The translations under genes and the position numbers were made by a program. From Tritrichomonas musculus (lineage: Eukaryota; Parabasalia; Tritrichomonadida; Tritrichomonadidae): 64,000 nucleotides of DNA. Location: assembly GCA_039105265.1 (NCBI GenBank), contig JAPFFF010000002.1, positions 248,001 through 312,000 on the forward strand, in the 5' to 3' direction. The notes under the pieces are model-generated. The model worked only from the letters and a program-made list of their open reading frames with translations, was not told where the DNA came from and did not search any database. Shown in pieces: positions 49,092 through 59,121 of the stretch. Position 1 is the stretch's first letter. Each line of letters opens with the position of its first letter.

Positions 49092-51281
49092 AATTACAGT
49101 TGAACAATATAGTTCTGATTGTGATCCTAATTTAATCGGTTGGGATTACGTTCCAGTTAGATTCGAAGTGAAGTTCGTTAAGATGACTAAGAATGAGAAG
49201 ACCGGTAAGATCGATTTCATTGAGAATATCGATGGAGAAGAATTTGTTATTGAATCTGTTGATGATTTCCGTGGTTCACCAGACGGTGGTTTCTTCCCTT
49301 ATATCAATCTCATTAAATCATTAGACTTATCGAGATATCAGATATATAATTCTATCGATAAGAAGAATTATCGAGATAACTGTTTTGTTCACGCGTGTGT
49401 TAAGTCAGGTGTGTTCAATGATGAAGAACTTTATAAGTTACGTTCTATGATGTTAACTCGTAATATACCAAACAAGAAGATAAGAGAGATAGCGACCTTA
49501 ATGAAGTGTCACTTCGTTGTATATAAGTTCGATGATACTAAAGACTCACGACATCAAAAAAGGGATTCAGTAGATACTCGAAAGAACTCTAAAGTTGTAT
49601 CCGATAGAGTTGTTCAGTTATTAATATATAAAGATCATTTCATGATCGATATGAACGAGAAGGTACCTATCACTAAGTATTACATCAAACATAAAGATGA
49701 ATTAGATTCCAAATTTTCAGATATGGATCCTAAACAACGTCAATTAATTAATAATAGTAAGGGAGATACAGATGAAGGTACTGGACTTACCACCGTTCTT
49801 AAAACGATGTTCGAACATGGATACTTTAGAGAAATCAATCAATGTGAACAAGGTGTATTAAGTACTTGTGAGTTTGATAATCATTTGAACGACTACAATG
49901 ATCTCTCATATGATGAAGAATCATGTTGTAAACCAGAGTCGATAGATCTCAAGAAGATCACCGAATGGTCTCATATATACTACGCTGATTATGAGACTAA
50001 TGTAACTGAAGGTAAACATAAACCCTATCTATGTTGTGTATGTGATGATAAACATATAGTACCATTCACTGGTAATAAACTTACGAGTAACTTCTTGAAT
50101 TCACTCAAGACGAATTCATTAACGTATTTCCATAACTTGAAGTACGATGGGTGTTTCTTCATATATGAACCTGGTTGGGAGGTTCAAATAACTCAACGTT
50201 CTGGAACTTTATTACAGGTCGTCATGGATCAATATAAGATGATCAAAGTTATCGATCCGAAAACCAATGAACCTGTTATCGATCCTAAAACCAATGAACC
50301 AAAGATGAAGAAGATTAGGTCTAAACATCTAACCTTTCGTAATAGTTATTCAATCATTCCAGCTCCGTTATGTAATTTTGATGACCTGTTTAAGCTTAAG
50401 GTTCATAAAGAGATCATAGCGTATAAGATCTATACCACTGAGAATATGGAGCGTAAATGGATCCCTTTTGATGAATTCTATAATCAATACGTTGTCGAGA
50501 ATATCGATAAGAAGACATCAGATGAACTCGATAAAGATCGAGACCAACTACTTCGTAATGCTCGTTTCGCGAAAGCGTATAAAGAAGATACCAAAGAAAT
50601 AGAGATCATGAAGTACGCGACGTTCTATTGTAAATCAGATTGTATAACATTGATGGATGGGATGACGAAGTTCAATAACGATTTATCCGAGGTATTTAAG
50701 AAGACTGATAAATCTTGGATCGGTATTCATCAATTCATATCTATCTCGGCTGTTGGTTATGATTTCGCTCGTATATATGGGTGTTTCGATGGATGTTATC
50801 AATTATCTGGTAAACCACAGAACTTCATTCAACGTTGTGTATCTGGAGGTAGAACCATTACAGCTGATAACAAAAAACAATATATTGTTGATAGAATCCA
50901 AGACTTTGATGCGGTCAGTTTATATCCATCAGCGATGTCAATCATGGATGGTGTCCCTAAAGGTAAACCTAAAGTGATCCCAGATAACTGTACTCATGAA
51001 CAGTTAATGAGTTATGATACATTCTTTATCGAAATCAACATCAAGAGTCTCTCATGTAAGTCTAATCATCCGTATCAATTCGGTCATGTATTCAAACATA
51101 ACGAATCTGGATCAAAAATATTCTGTAATGAATCAGTCGATCACTACTATGTTGATAAGATTACCTTAATGGACTTAATCGAATTCTATGATATTGAGTA
51201 TGAATTCATTCGCGGATATTACTTCGATGATGGTTTCAACAATAAAATCAATGAGTTCATCAAAACGTTATTCGATTTGAG
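49045..51281 (+). CDS. Polinton protein-primed DNA polymerase B (fossil)
   Basis: Family B polymerase of the protein-primed type. The exonuclease motifs are visible as YYADYETN, YFHNLKYDG and YCKSDC, followed by the VSGGRT motif and the palm motif A DFDAVSLYPSAM. It is the replicative polymerase of Polintons. The copy ends with the element fragment at about 51281. Confidence 0.85.
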
Positions 51282-51502
51282 ATTTTTTCGAAGAAAAAAG
51301 GGCCACGGTGATGATTGTTTGAAATGCTTGCAATTAAATGAAGCAATATCATGAGATCGTCATGATTTTGTTGAATATTATGAATTTTAATTGCATTAAT
51401 TAATTTGTTGAAATAATCATTTTGGTTATCTTTATCATCTACAAAATTTAAAATATCCTCTTGAATATCTTTCATTTTATTTATGTAATCTTGGTAACTC
51501 AT
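51282..51502 (-). pseudogene. 5' fragment of the DUF3447/ankyrin gene
   Basis: 74 codons from the ATG at 51502 are identical in protein to the start of the gene at 27391 (from MSYQDYINKMKD to GPFFFEK). Homology ends at 51282, exactly where the Polinton sequence begins, so the rest of the gene is missing here. Confidence 0.88.
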
Positions 51503-51624
51503 CTTTGTTAAAGAGAATTATGATTGAATTTTTTATTTTGACAAAGGATTGTTTCAAAATATATTTTAACAAATATTTATTTTTGTATTAAATATTTTTT
51601 TTAGAACTCATTTACTGAATAGTA

Positions 51625-52538
51625 TAAGCATGTCAACAATAGCCTCCATAGATTTAAAATCCAAAACTGGTTTTTAATGGTGGTTTTTAAGTTTTGATGT
51701 CAAAAATTTTCATTAAAAATTCTTCATTTTTTTCGAGTAGTATTTTAATATGGCATTTTACACCATGAATATTTAATAGACACTTTTATGCCATTTTACT
51801 CCCAAAATAAAAAAAAAATAAAAACCATAACGTTCTCCTCCATGGTTTTTATGGTTTTTATTTCAATGCATTTTGATCGGAAATGATCGTTTTCCTCACA
51901 AATAAAAACCAAAAAATCATAAAAAACGTTTTTTGGTTTTTATTTGAATGCTTTTTGATCGGAAATGATCGAAACGCATTCAAATAAAATCCATAAAAAC
52001 CATTGAGGAGAACGTTATGGTTTTTATTTTTTTTTTATTTTGGGAGTAAAATGGCATTCTATTGAAATAAACTTTTTGAATTTATATTTGGTAAGATATT
52101 TTAAATATTCTTCTTTTTGCAAATGAAATGTAAGAATTAAAAAAGGAAATAAAAAAACTATAAAAGTACTGAAATATATCAAAACTGATGCTTTATGAAG
52201 TATAAAAGTTCAGAAAAAAAAAAAAAATAACATATTGCATTTATCTTTTATAACGATATAACTTTAAATAATCATTTTTCTATATTATTTATTTATAATG
52301 ATTTAAGTGATTTAAGATTAATGCTTTGTATATCAGAACATTTTTTGATAATATTTATTATTTTCGAATACATTATAATGTTCAATTAAAAACTTTCCAA
52401 ATCTCATAAAATATATAATCTTATATGAAGAATTCAAGATTTACGAACATATCACGTTCTTTATGAATTTTTTTTTAAAAACCAAAATTCCAATAAAATC
52501 CACCATTTTCAAAAATAAAATCCAAGTTGACATGCTTA
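51625..52538. mobile_element. 914-bp foldback MITE with preserved empty site
   Basis: The ends TAAGCATGTCAAC and GTTGACATGCTTA are exact inverses and are flanked by AATAGTA on both sides. The corresponding place in the left duplicate (near 27508-27520) has the single uninterrupted sequence AATAGTATAATGG. The interior carries a second long inversion (about 51788-51870 against 51975-52057) with CCATAACGTTCTCCTC in each arm. No open frame. Read as AATAGTATA the duplication is 9 bp, which would suit a MULE, but the ends are then less symmetrical. Confidence 0.9.
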
Positions 52539-53290
52539 AATAGTATAATGGTTTTTTTTTTTATAATGTGTGGAAGGTGGTTTGGTTCCCGTTATAACAT
52601 TTTTTTTTTTTATAAAAATATTTTAATACTCTTATACTTAGAAAAACTACAGCATATGAAATTAATAAATCAAAATCAATATCAAAATTATTATATGGTT
52701 TGAAAATTGACAGCATTGTTGGTTAACAAAAGTATTCAACATCATATTTTTGGGCATCAATTTAAAAATATTTGTCATAAATCATTAGATGTATACATTT
52801 CATAAGTTTATGTAATTGTAAAAATAAATCATAAATCATTAAATTAAAAAAAAAAAGATTTATAAGTTCAAATGAAGAGAGAAAGTTTTTCATTTGTGGC
52901 AGGTGTTTTAAAATCAAGTAGATTGTTTTACTTGGCTTTATAAATTTAAATTGTAAAACAAAGAACTTTCTAAAAAGATGAATTCTCAAGTTCAATAAGC
53001 ATATCACTTTTGTTTTTATATAAACGATCATATTTTAATATAAATTCACCATGTATTAGTTAATTCAAAATTAATAAAGACGTTAAAATAATAAAAATGA
53101 TTTTATCTTAAAATTTTTAACATAAATGCATTAAAATGTAAGAAATATATATATAATTATTTGTATTTATTTATATAAATATGTTATTTTCAAAATTTAT
53201 AGAAACAAGATGCATATTTTATCATATTTGTTCAGAAACGTTAATTTTTCATTTTACAAGATTTTCAATTTTAAAAAGTATACGTAAGAA

Positions 53291-54412
53291 ATGACAGAGG
53301 AGGAGACGGACGTTCCACCAATTTCAATTCCGCAGGCTGAACCTGAAGAACCCGATGGTCAAGCTGCAACAGTACGTAACCCGAGAAATTCAAGACCAAG
53401 AATGATGTCAAAAAAACCGAGAGCTCAATCGGCACGTCCATCAGCTCAACAATCAGCTTATCAAAAAGCTTTAATTCAAGCTCGTCTTTATGCAGGATGC
53501 ACATTTGGCAAAGATGCTAAAAAAATCACTATTGGTTGTTCACGTCCTAATGCAAGGCCAGGCCAAGCAATCCCTGGACCTGGTGCATACAATCCGCCTT
53601 CCCAGCCAATTTCACATCGCCTTCGAACAGGAATATCAAATTATTTACCAAGCACCGATTACACTACATTAACTTCGCATATCGATTATCGATCAAAAAG
53701 TATTTTTCCAGAGCAAGCTCATACTCCACGTGTTGGTGAAAGAGACAATTATCGTGATTGGTGGATTTTAAATCATAACCCTGCATCTTTTTATGTTGAA
53801 AAACAAAATTTTGCAGGTGGAAGAACACATATGATTCAAAGCCGTCATAGTGATCCTAAGAAAGACGCTTTACCTGGACCCGGCCAATATGATGCCTTAA
53901 AAAGTTTCAAAATGGTTAACGATCTCACTCATTCAACTCATTTAGTTATGGGAAATGAAAGAAGAGGGCACTGGATGGTACGAGAGTATAATCCTTCCCC
54001 AGCAGATTATTCACCAAATAGCAAAAGTATTCTAGTTCGTGAGCCTAGTTACACTATTGGTAGCCGTTCTAGGCCTAATAAAAGGCGTGAGATGGCACGT
54101 AAAAGAAATAATTCACCAAATTCAGGTCAATCTAATAAGAATGGCCCAATGATTGGTATAGATGTTTTTATTGTTCGCTTAGATCCTTCTATGGATGAAA
54201 ATGAAGCTCGAGATTATGTAAGATCTCATCCAGATCTTAAAACAGTATTGCATGATGTTATTGAAGAAATTCTTGAAACAAAGCCTGCAGCTCCTGTTGG
54301 TTTCATGCGTGATTACTTCATTAACTTGAAGAAAGAAATGGGTATAGAAGATCCAGAACCACAAGAAGATCCACTTGATTATTACAGAAACATGATAAAA
54401 AATGAGCAATAA
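53291..54412 (+). CDS. SHIPPO/ODF3-type axonemal protein with RIIa-like C terminus
   Basis: A 373-residue protein, ATG at 53291. It contains the Pro-Gly signature of SHIPPO (STPGR) proteins: PGPGAYNPPSQ near residue 95, PGPGQYDAL near 195 and PSPADYSPN near 235. These repeats bind microtubules in flagellar axonemes and related structures. The basic N terminus carries RPRMMSKKPRAQSARPS. The C-terminal ~70 residues include LETKPAAPVGFMRDYFINL, which resembles the RIIa/Dpy-30-type dimerisation motif (KPxxPxxFxxxYF). Role inferred: a microtubule-associated protein of flagella or the axostyle-pelta cytoskeleton. Its promoter side was shared head to head with the ankyrin gene before the duplication. 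The gene looks intact. Confidence 0.82.
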   Translation: MTEEETDVPPISIPQAEPEEPDGQAATVRNPRNSRPRMMSKKPRAQSARPSAQQSAYQKALIQARLYAGCTFGKDAKKITIGCSRPNARPGQAIPGPGAYNPPSQPISHRLRTGISNYLPSTDYTTLTSHIDYRSKSIFPEQAHTPRVGERDNYRDWWILNHNPASFYVEKQNFAGGRTHMIQSRHSDPKKDALPGPGQYDALKSFKMVNDLTHSTHLVMGNERRGHWMVREYNPSPADYSPNSKSILVREPSYTIGSRSRPNKRREMARKRNNSPNSGQSNKNGPMIGIDVFIVRLDPSMDENEARDYVRSHPDLKTVLHDVIEEILETKPAAPVGFMRDYFINLKKEMGIEDPEPQEDPLDYYRNMIKNEQ

Positions 54413-54543
54413 CTGTCAATATTGATTACAGATTTCAAAAATTAATTAATTAATAACTGTTTTATTTATGAATATTTTTTATAAAAAAAATATAACCACT
54501 TTTTTGTCAAAAAATACTTTTATAAAACTTATACTTTTATTTA

Positions 54544-57500
54544 TTACTTAGTTAATTTATAAAGATCAGTTTGGTCGTTTTCTCTATCGCTAGTTGGTAG
54601 GAACATGGGTATCATATCGAGAACCTCGAGAGCATCTTTCACGATTTCCATAATTTCATTCCAAAAATTTTGTGTCTGTCGCATGTACTGCATGTCATTC
54701 TGGCACTTTTGGACAATGGGCATGAACATGGCCAACTTCTTTCTAACGTACTCTTTAACCGCCTTTGACATTTCTTCCTGACAGAAGATGCAGATGAACG
54801 GATCTGACTCCTTCGAGTTCTGAAGCTTGATGCAGTCCTCGTGAAGCCACTTTTTGCAGCAGTCGCACTGAATCATGACTTCGCTTTCGTGTGTCGAGTT
54901 GCAGATGCATCGCGTCGTGTCTTCAGTGATCTGGTCTGTCTCAGCCGTGGAAGGACTCGCGTTGCTCGCATCGCTCATGTCGACGTCGTCAAGAGTGCTG
55001 CTCATGTCAGACGTCATCAAGAATGTCGTCGCAAGCTTGTACTGCCAGTCAGGAAGCCTCGGCACTGACGCAACTCGACGACTGACAACAGCTGAATTGA
55101 TGATCGGCGTCGCAGGCTTCTTCAAAATTGGCTTAACGGTCGTAACCGTTGTAACCGTCGGAGTACTAGGTGTATTTTGTTGGCCTTCTTCAACAACGCT
55201 GTTAACAACCGTTGTTGGCGGTTTGGTGGGAATTGAAACGGCGGTTGTAAACGGTTTTTCAACCGTTTGTGAGGTGATGTCATTTGAAGGAACGTTTTTA
55301 ACCTGATTTGAAAATTGCGGTTGTACGATAGGTTTTGACTCACTCGCGTTTGTAAACGTCTTTGTTTTCGGTGGATGAACAATTTTCACTAACGGTCTCT
55401 TAACGGTCACCTGCGGTATTGTTGTCTGCTGCACTGATGGTGAAGCTGTCGGTTGGCTTCCTTCATTTGTTGTTGTTGTTGCTTGTTGCAGAGGTGGCGG
55501 CGGTTTTGACGGTTGCTGCAATTCAGAGGACGCTGCAGACTGGATCGGAGACTGCTGTGCCTGTGTCTGAGTCAGCTGAGTTGCCGACGACGAGGCCGAC
55601 AAAGGAGAAGCTGCAAACTTGTGTCTGACAGGAGTTGAGCCAGATGGATGATGATGGACTTGTACTGAAGGTTTTTGCTGAATTGAAGAAGAAGTTGTGC
55701 TTGGCTCTTCGTTTTCGTTTTCTTTTTCTGAATGTTGCTGTAATTGTGGTTTTTCTTGGGTTTCTTGTTTTTCGGTTGGTTTTTCTTCTTCTTTCTTCTC
55801 TTCTTCTTCTTTTTTGTTTTCATTTTCAATGTTTAATTGGTCTTCTTTTGTGGTTGTTGTTGTTGGTTGTTCTTCTTCTTTTTCTTCTTCTTTATGAGAC
55901 TCTTCTTCTTCTTGCTTTTCTTTTTCTTCGTTTTCTTTGGGAATTTCTTCATGGTCGCTTTCCACTTTTTCTTCGTCTTTTTGGTCGATGGTTTCTGAAT
56001 TTTGTTTTGGAGGTTCTTCTGGTTCTTCTTCTTTGTTGGCTTCTGTTTCAACATTTTGTTCAACTTCTTTTTCTTCCTCTTGGGGTGGCTCTTCTACTTT
56101 TTGAATGGATTCTGAATCATTCTCGACATTATTAATTTGATTTTCTTCTTTTTCTGGCTTCTCCTCATTTTGTTCAATGGTTTCTTGCTGTGGTTCTTCT
56201 TTTTGAACGTTTTCATTTGTTTGTAACGGTTCATTTTCATCATTTTCATTTTTCTGATTTTCTTCTTCTTCTTCTAGCTGTAATTCTGTCACAATAGTTT
56301 TCTTATTTTTCTCTGGAATTATTTCTTGGATGAGATGTCTTTCTATTCTTTCTTCTGGCAATTTTGGCTCTACTTTTTCAATGGGATGAATATTTGATAT
56401 TTCTTCTTTTTGACTGTCATTGTCAGGAGCTGTATTTTCTTCTTGAACTGACTGAGCATTGTTTAATTCAGTCGCTACATCATCTTTGTTGGAAATTTGA
56501 TTATTTGAATTCTCAATATTAATTGGTAATTCTTCTTCATTTTTTTCTGGAGGAAGGGGAATATTGGCCGCATATTGTTCAATATTTTGTGGTTCGATAT
56601 TTTTGCTGTCATTTTCGGAGTTCGATTCAGATTTCTTATCAGTTGAAACTTCTAATTCGTCATGTGATATTTCTTTATTTTCACCTTCTTCATGCTGTTC
56701 AGCTGTATTTTCTTTTTCTTCATCATTTAATTGCTTTGGATGTTCAATTTCATTATTTTCATTGGAAATGTTAGTATTAATTTTTTCTTCATTTTCACTT
56801 TCTAGTTTTGTTTCAATTTGCTGTTCATTTGTTGTATGTTCTTCCTTTGGTGATGAATTTTCATTGCTTTCTTTATTTGGGCTTTCATCATTTTTATTTT
56901 GCTCATTATTCTCGCTTTCATCGCTTTCACTACTGCTTTCTTCTTCGGTATTTTCGTTATTTTCATTTGTTTCTGTGGTTTCACTACTTTCATTTTCATC
57001 GGTTACATTTTCATTATTTAATGGTCTTGGTTCTTCTTCTTTGTCTGACAATTTATCAGTTTCATTGGTGCTTGGCTTTCTATCACTTTGATAATCATTG
57101 TATTCATCTCTGTTTGGACGATTTTTCATTCTTTGATCATAATCATTTCTTTGATCTCTGAATTTATTCCTATCACTATGGTGTTGCTTATATGAATCAT
57201 TAGGTTTTCTATCCCCAAAAGAATGGTGAGGTTTAAGATCATTTGATGCACTCAATTCTTTTTTAAGTTCTTCCATGGGACTCTCTTTCGGACCTTTGAA
57301 AGGCATAAAATTGTCGTTTTCTCTCCTTTTAACAGGCAATCCAACAGTATTTGAAAGAACATCTATTTGTCTAGAACTACTAGACTCTTTATTTTGTTGA
57401 TTTGATTCAGTATTTTTAAAATTCGAATTATTTGAATTATAGCTACTGCTTTTAAACGAATTAAAATTGCTATTTCCAGACATAGATCTTTGTGGCTTAA

Positions 57501-57978
57501 ACTGATTATGATGTTTATGGTGATGATATGATTCATCTTTTTTGAATGAACCATCATCATTACCATATTTATGATAGCTACTTTTCCCTGACATTTGATG
57601 GTGTCGATGACGGCCATAATCAGATTGATTTTTATCATTAAAATATCGATCTCGAGAAAATTTATCATCCGGACGATCTTTTTTATATCTGTCATTTTCA
57701 TTATAGCCGCGGTCTCTCATTCCTCTATCCGAGCGGTCAGAAAATCTGAAGTTATTGCTATTATTTGAATCATAACCTGACCTTTTATAAGACGGGGAAA
57801 AATTTTGCTGATCTGAGTTGTCTTTATCTCCACGATAACTTGAATCGTTATAGCTTGATTTTTGAGAATAATTATCTGACGAATTCGATTTTTGATTCGA
57901 CCTTTGACCTCCATCGTCAGTAAATCCGCTATCATTGTATTGTCTAGACTCATTATTCGAGTCTAGGTTGCCTTCCAT
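54544..57978 (-). CDS. PHD-finger protein with a very long low-complexity region
   Basis: 1,144 residues from the ATG at 57978. Residues 1-330 are rich in Asn, Ser, Asp, Arg and Tyr (RGDKDNSDQQNF type); about 330-740 are Glu/Asn/Lys-rich; about 760-980 are Thr/Pro/Gln/Val-rich. A single PHD finger at about 1020-1065 keeps the C4HC3 order: CIC, CDCC, WLHEDC and CIFC. An ING/Set3-like PHD usually reads histone H3 tails. The last ~75 residues are helical (EYVRKKLAMFMPIVQK). The gene becomes distinctly richer in G and C over the PHD and Thr/Pro parts than over the Glu/Asn part. Long forward-strand frames in this interval are shadows. Likely a chromatin factor; its partners are unknown. Confidence 0.85.
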   Translation of the reverse strand: MEGNLDSNNESRQYNDSGFTDDGGQRSNQKSNSSDNYSQKSSYNDSSYRGDKDNSDQQNFSPSYKRSGYDSNNSNNFRFSDRSDRGMRDRGYNENDRYKKDRPDDKFSRDRYFNDKNQSDYGRHRHHQMSGKSSYHKYGNDDGSFKKDESYHHHKHHNQFKPQRSMSGNSNFNSFKSSSYNSNNSNFKNTESNQQNKESSSSRQIDVLSNTVGLPVKRRENDNFMPFKGPKESPMEELKKELSASNDLKPHHSFGDRKPNDSYKQHHSDRNKFRDQRNDYDQRMKNRPNRDEYNDYQSDRKPSTNETDKLSDKEEEPRPLNNENVTDENESSETTETNENNENTEEESSSESDESENNEQNKNDESPNKESNENSSPKEEHTTNEQQIETKLESENEEKINTNISNENNEIEHPKQLNDEEKENTAEQHEEGENKEISHDELEVSTDKKSESNSENDSKNIEPQNIEQYAANIPLPPEKNEEELPINIENSNNQISNKDDVATELNNAQSVQEENTAPDNDSQKEEISNIHPIEKVEPKLPEERIERHLIQEIIPEKNKKTIVTELQLEEEEENQKNENDENEPLQTNENVQKEEPQQETIEQNEEKPEKEENQINNVENDSESIQKVEEPPQEEEKEVEQNVETEANKEEEPEEPPKQNSETIDQKDEEKVESDHEEIPKENEEKEKQEEEESHKEEEKEEEQPTTTTTKEDQLNIENENKKEEEEKKEEEKPTEKQETQEKPQLQQHSEKENENEEPSTTSSSIQQKPSVQVHHHPSGSTPVRHKFAASPLSASSSATQLTQTQAQQSPIQSAASSELQQPSKPPPPLQQATTTTNEGSQPTASPSVQQTTIPQVTVKRPLVKIVHPPKTKTFTNASESKPIVQPQFSNQVKNVPSNDITSQTVEKPFTTAVSIPTKPPTTVVNSVVEEGQQNTPSTPTVTTVTTVKPILKKPATPIINSAVVSRRVASVPRLPDWQYKLATTFLMTSDMSSTLDDVDMSDASNASPSTAETDQITEDTTRCICNSTHESEVMIQCDCCKKWLHEDCIKLQNSKESDPFICIFCQEEMSKAVKEYVRKKLAMFMPIVQKCQNDMQYMRQTQNFWNEIMEIVKDALEVLDMIPMFLPTSDRENDQTDLYKLTK

Positions 57979-58292
57979 GGAGGAAATATTTGACTTGAAA
58001 TAAAATTCAATTCAATTCATTATTTCAATCCTTTCTCAAATTACTCAATTAGCAAAGCTTTTTAAATATCAATTTATTTTTATTAATTTGTGAAAAATAT
58101 TCTTAAAAAACATATATTATCATGTTAAATAGTGCTTAGAAATCATTTAATTTATTTAAAATATTAATTTTTGTGTATTAAATGATATACACTTGATATA
58201 GTGCGCATCCTATTTTGTGCTATTCATTTATGAGGAATTTTTAAAAATAATATTTTAAGCAAAAACTATTAAATTGGAAAAAAATTAAAATA

Positions 58293-58330
<38 letters not shown>

Positions 58331-59121
58331 AGATTAGGTCAAATAAAACGACATGTGAACTGAAATAGTGTTTTTTTAGCAAGAATGCATTTTTTTTTTT
58401 TATTGATTCAGCATTTAATATTGATGTATATTGCATTATTAATAATTACATGTATATTAATCTATGATAACAAGTATTTTTTAATTTTCTAATCCTTTTA
58501 TAAGATATATGTCCTATTTGCGTGTTTTGTTAAAGATAAATTGCTCAAATCTAGTCATAAAAAGATTTCTGATCAAAAAATCAAGTATCCACTCTTAGAT
58601 ATAAAAAAATATTTAAAAAAAAAAAAATTTATCAAATCGATTACATAATGTAATTTACATCAAAATAAAAAGTAGAGAAATGTTAAATATGATGATGTAA
58701 ATTTTCATTTCTTTTTTGTTTGAGTGATTATTTGCATTTATCGTATTGTTATAATAGCTTCAAGATTAGATGAGTTTACATTGTAAACTTTACAATATTT
58801 GAAAGACATTAATTTATATAGAAATTTTGAATTAAAAATAAAACTATACCTTTATCTATTAAATAAAGCCAAGTAGGAAATAAAATAATTTTTTGTGCCC
58901 AAAGGATCTTTGATAATTTCAAACGTTAACTTTTTCTGTTCACAAAATTTTTACTTGAGCAAAGTAATATGTTATACTAAATTCTAATACTATTGTTAAA
59001 TAAATAAAAAAAATCGAAGAGAAAACAAGTATATGAAGTGCCATATGTTTCAATTCAATTTTTTTGTATGATTTATATAATTTATTTTAATATAAATCAT
59101 ATCTGAGATAGGAGAGCCTTA
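57979..59121. other. Divergent intergenic region
   Basis: It lies between the reverse-strand PHD gene and the forward gene at 59122, so it should hold both promoters. AT-rich, with a ~33-base poly-A run near 58297-58328. No conserved motif is recognised. Confidence 0.55.

Larger units (their letters stand above)
47560..51281 (+). mobile_element. Polinton (Maverick) fragment
   Basis: About 3.7 kb with base composition and codon use unlike its surroundings (more GC, many CGA/GAT/ATC words). It carries two accessory frames and a protein-primed family B DNA polymerase. It starts at a GC-rich palindrome (47560-47600) that may be or adjoin the element terminus. It stops where the duplicated ankyrin-gene segment begins (51282). 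Whole Polintons are usually 15-20 kb, so this is a broken copy, with about two to three breaks. The frames look well kept, suggesting a fairly recent insertion. Confidence 0.8.
51282..53511. repeat. 1.3-kb direct duplication, right copy, with a MITE inside
   Basis: Partner of 27171-28476. It holds the ankyrin 5' fragment, the head-to-head intergenic region interrupted by a 914-bp foldback (51625-52538), and the start of the intact SHIPPO gene. Confidence 0.9.

Noticed and set aside
55419-57161. Several long forward frames opposite the PHD-finger gene
   Set aside because: Low-complexity Glu/Lys codons read backwards as Leu/Phe/Ser. There is no domain and they overlap a convincing gene.
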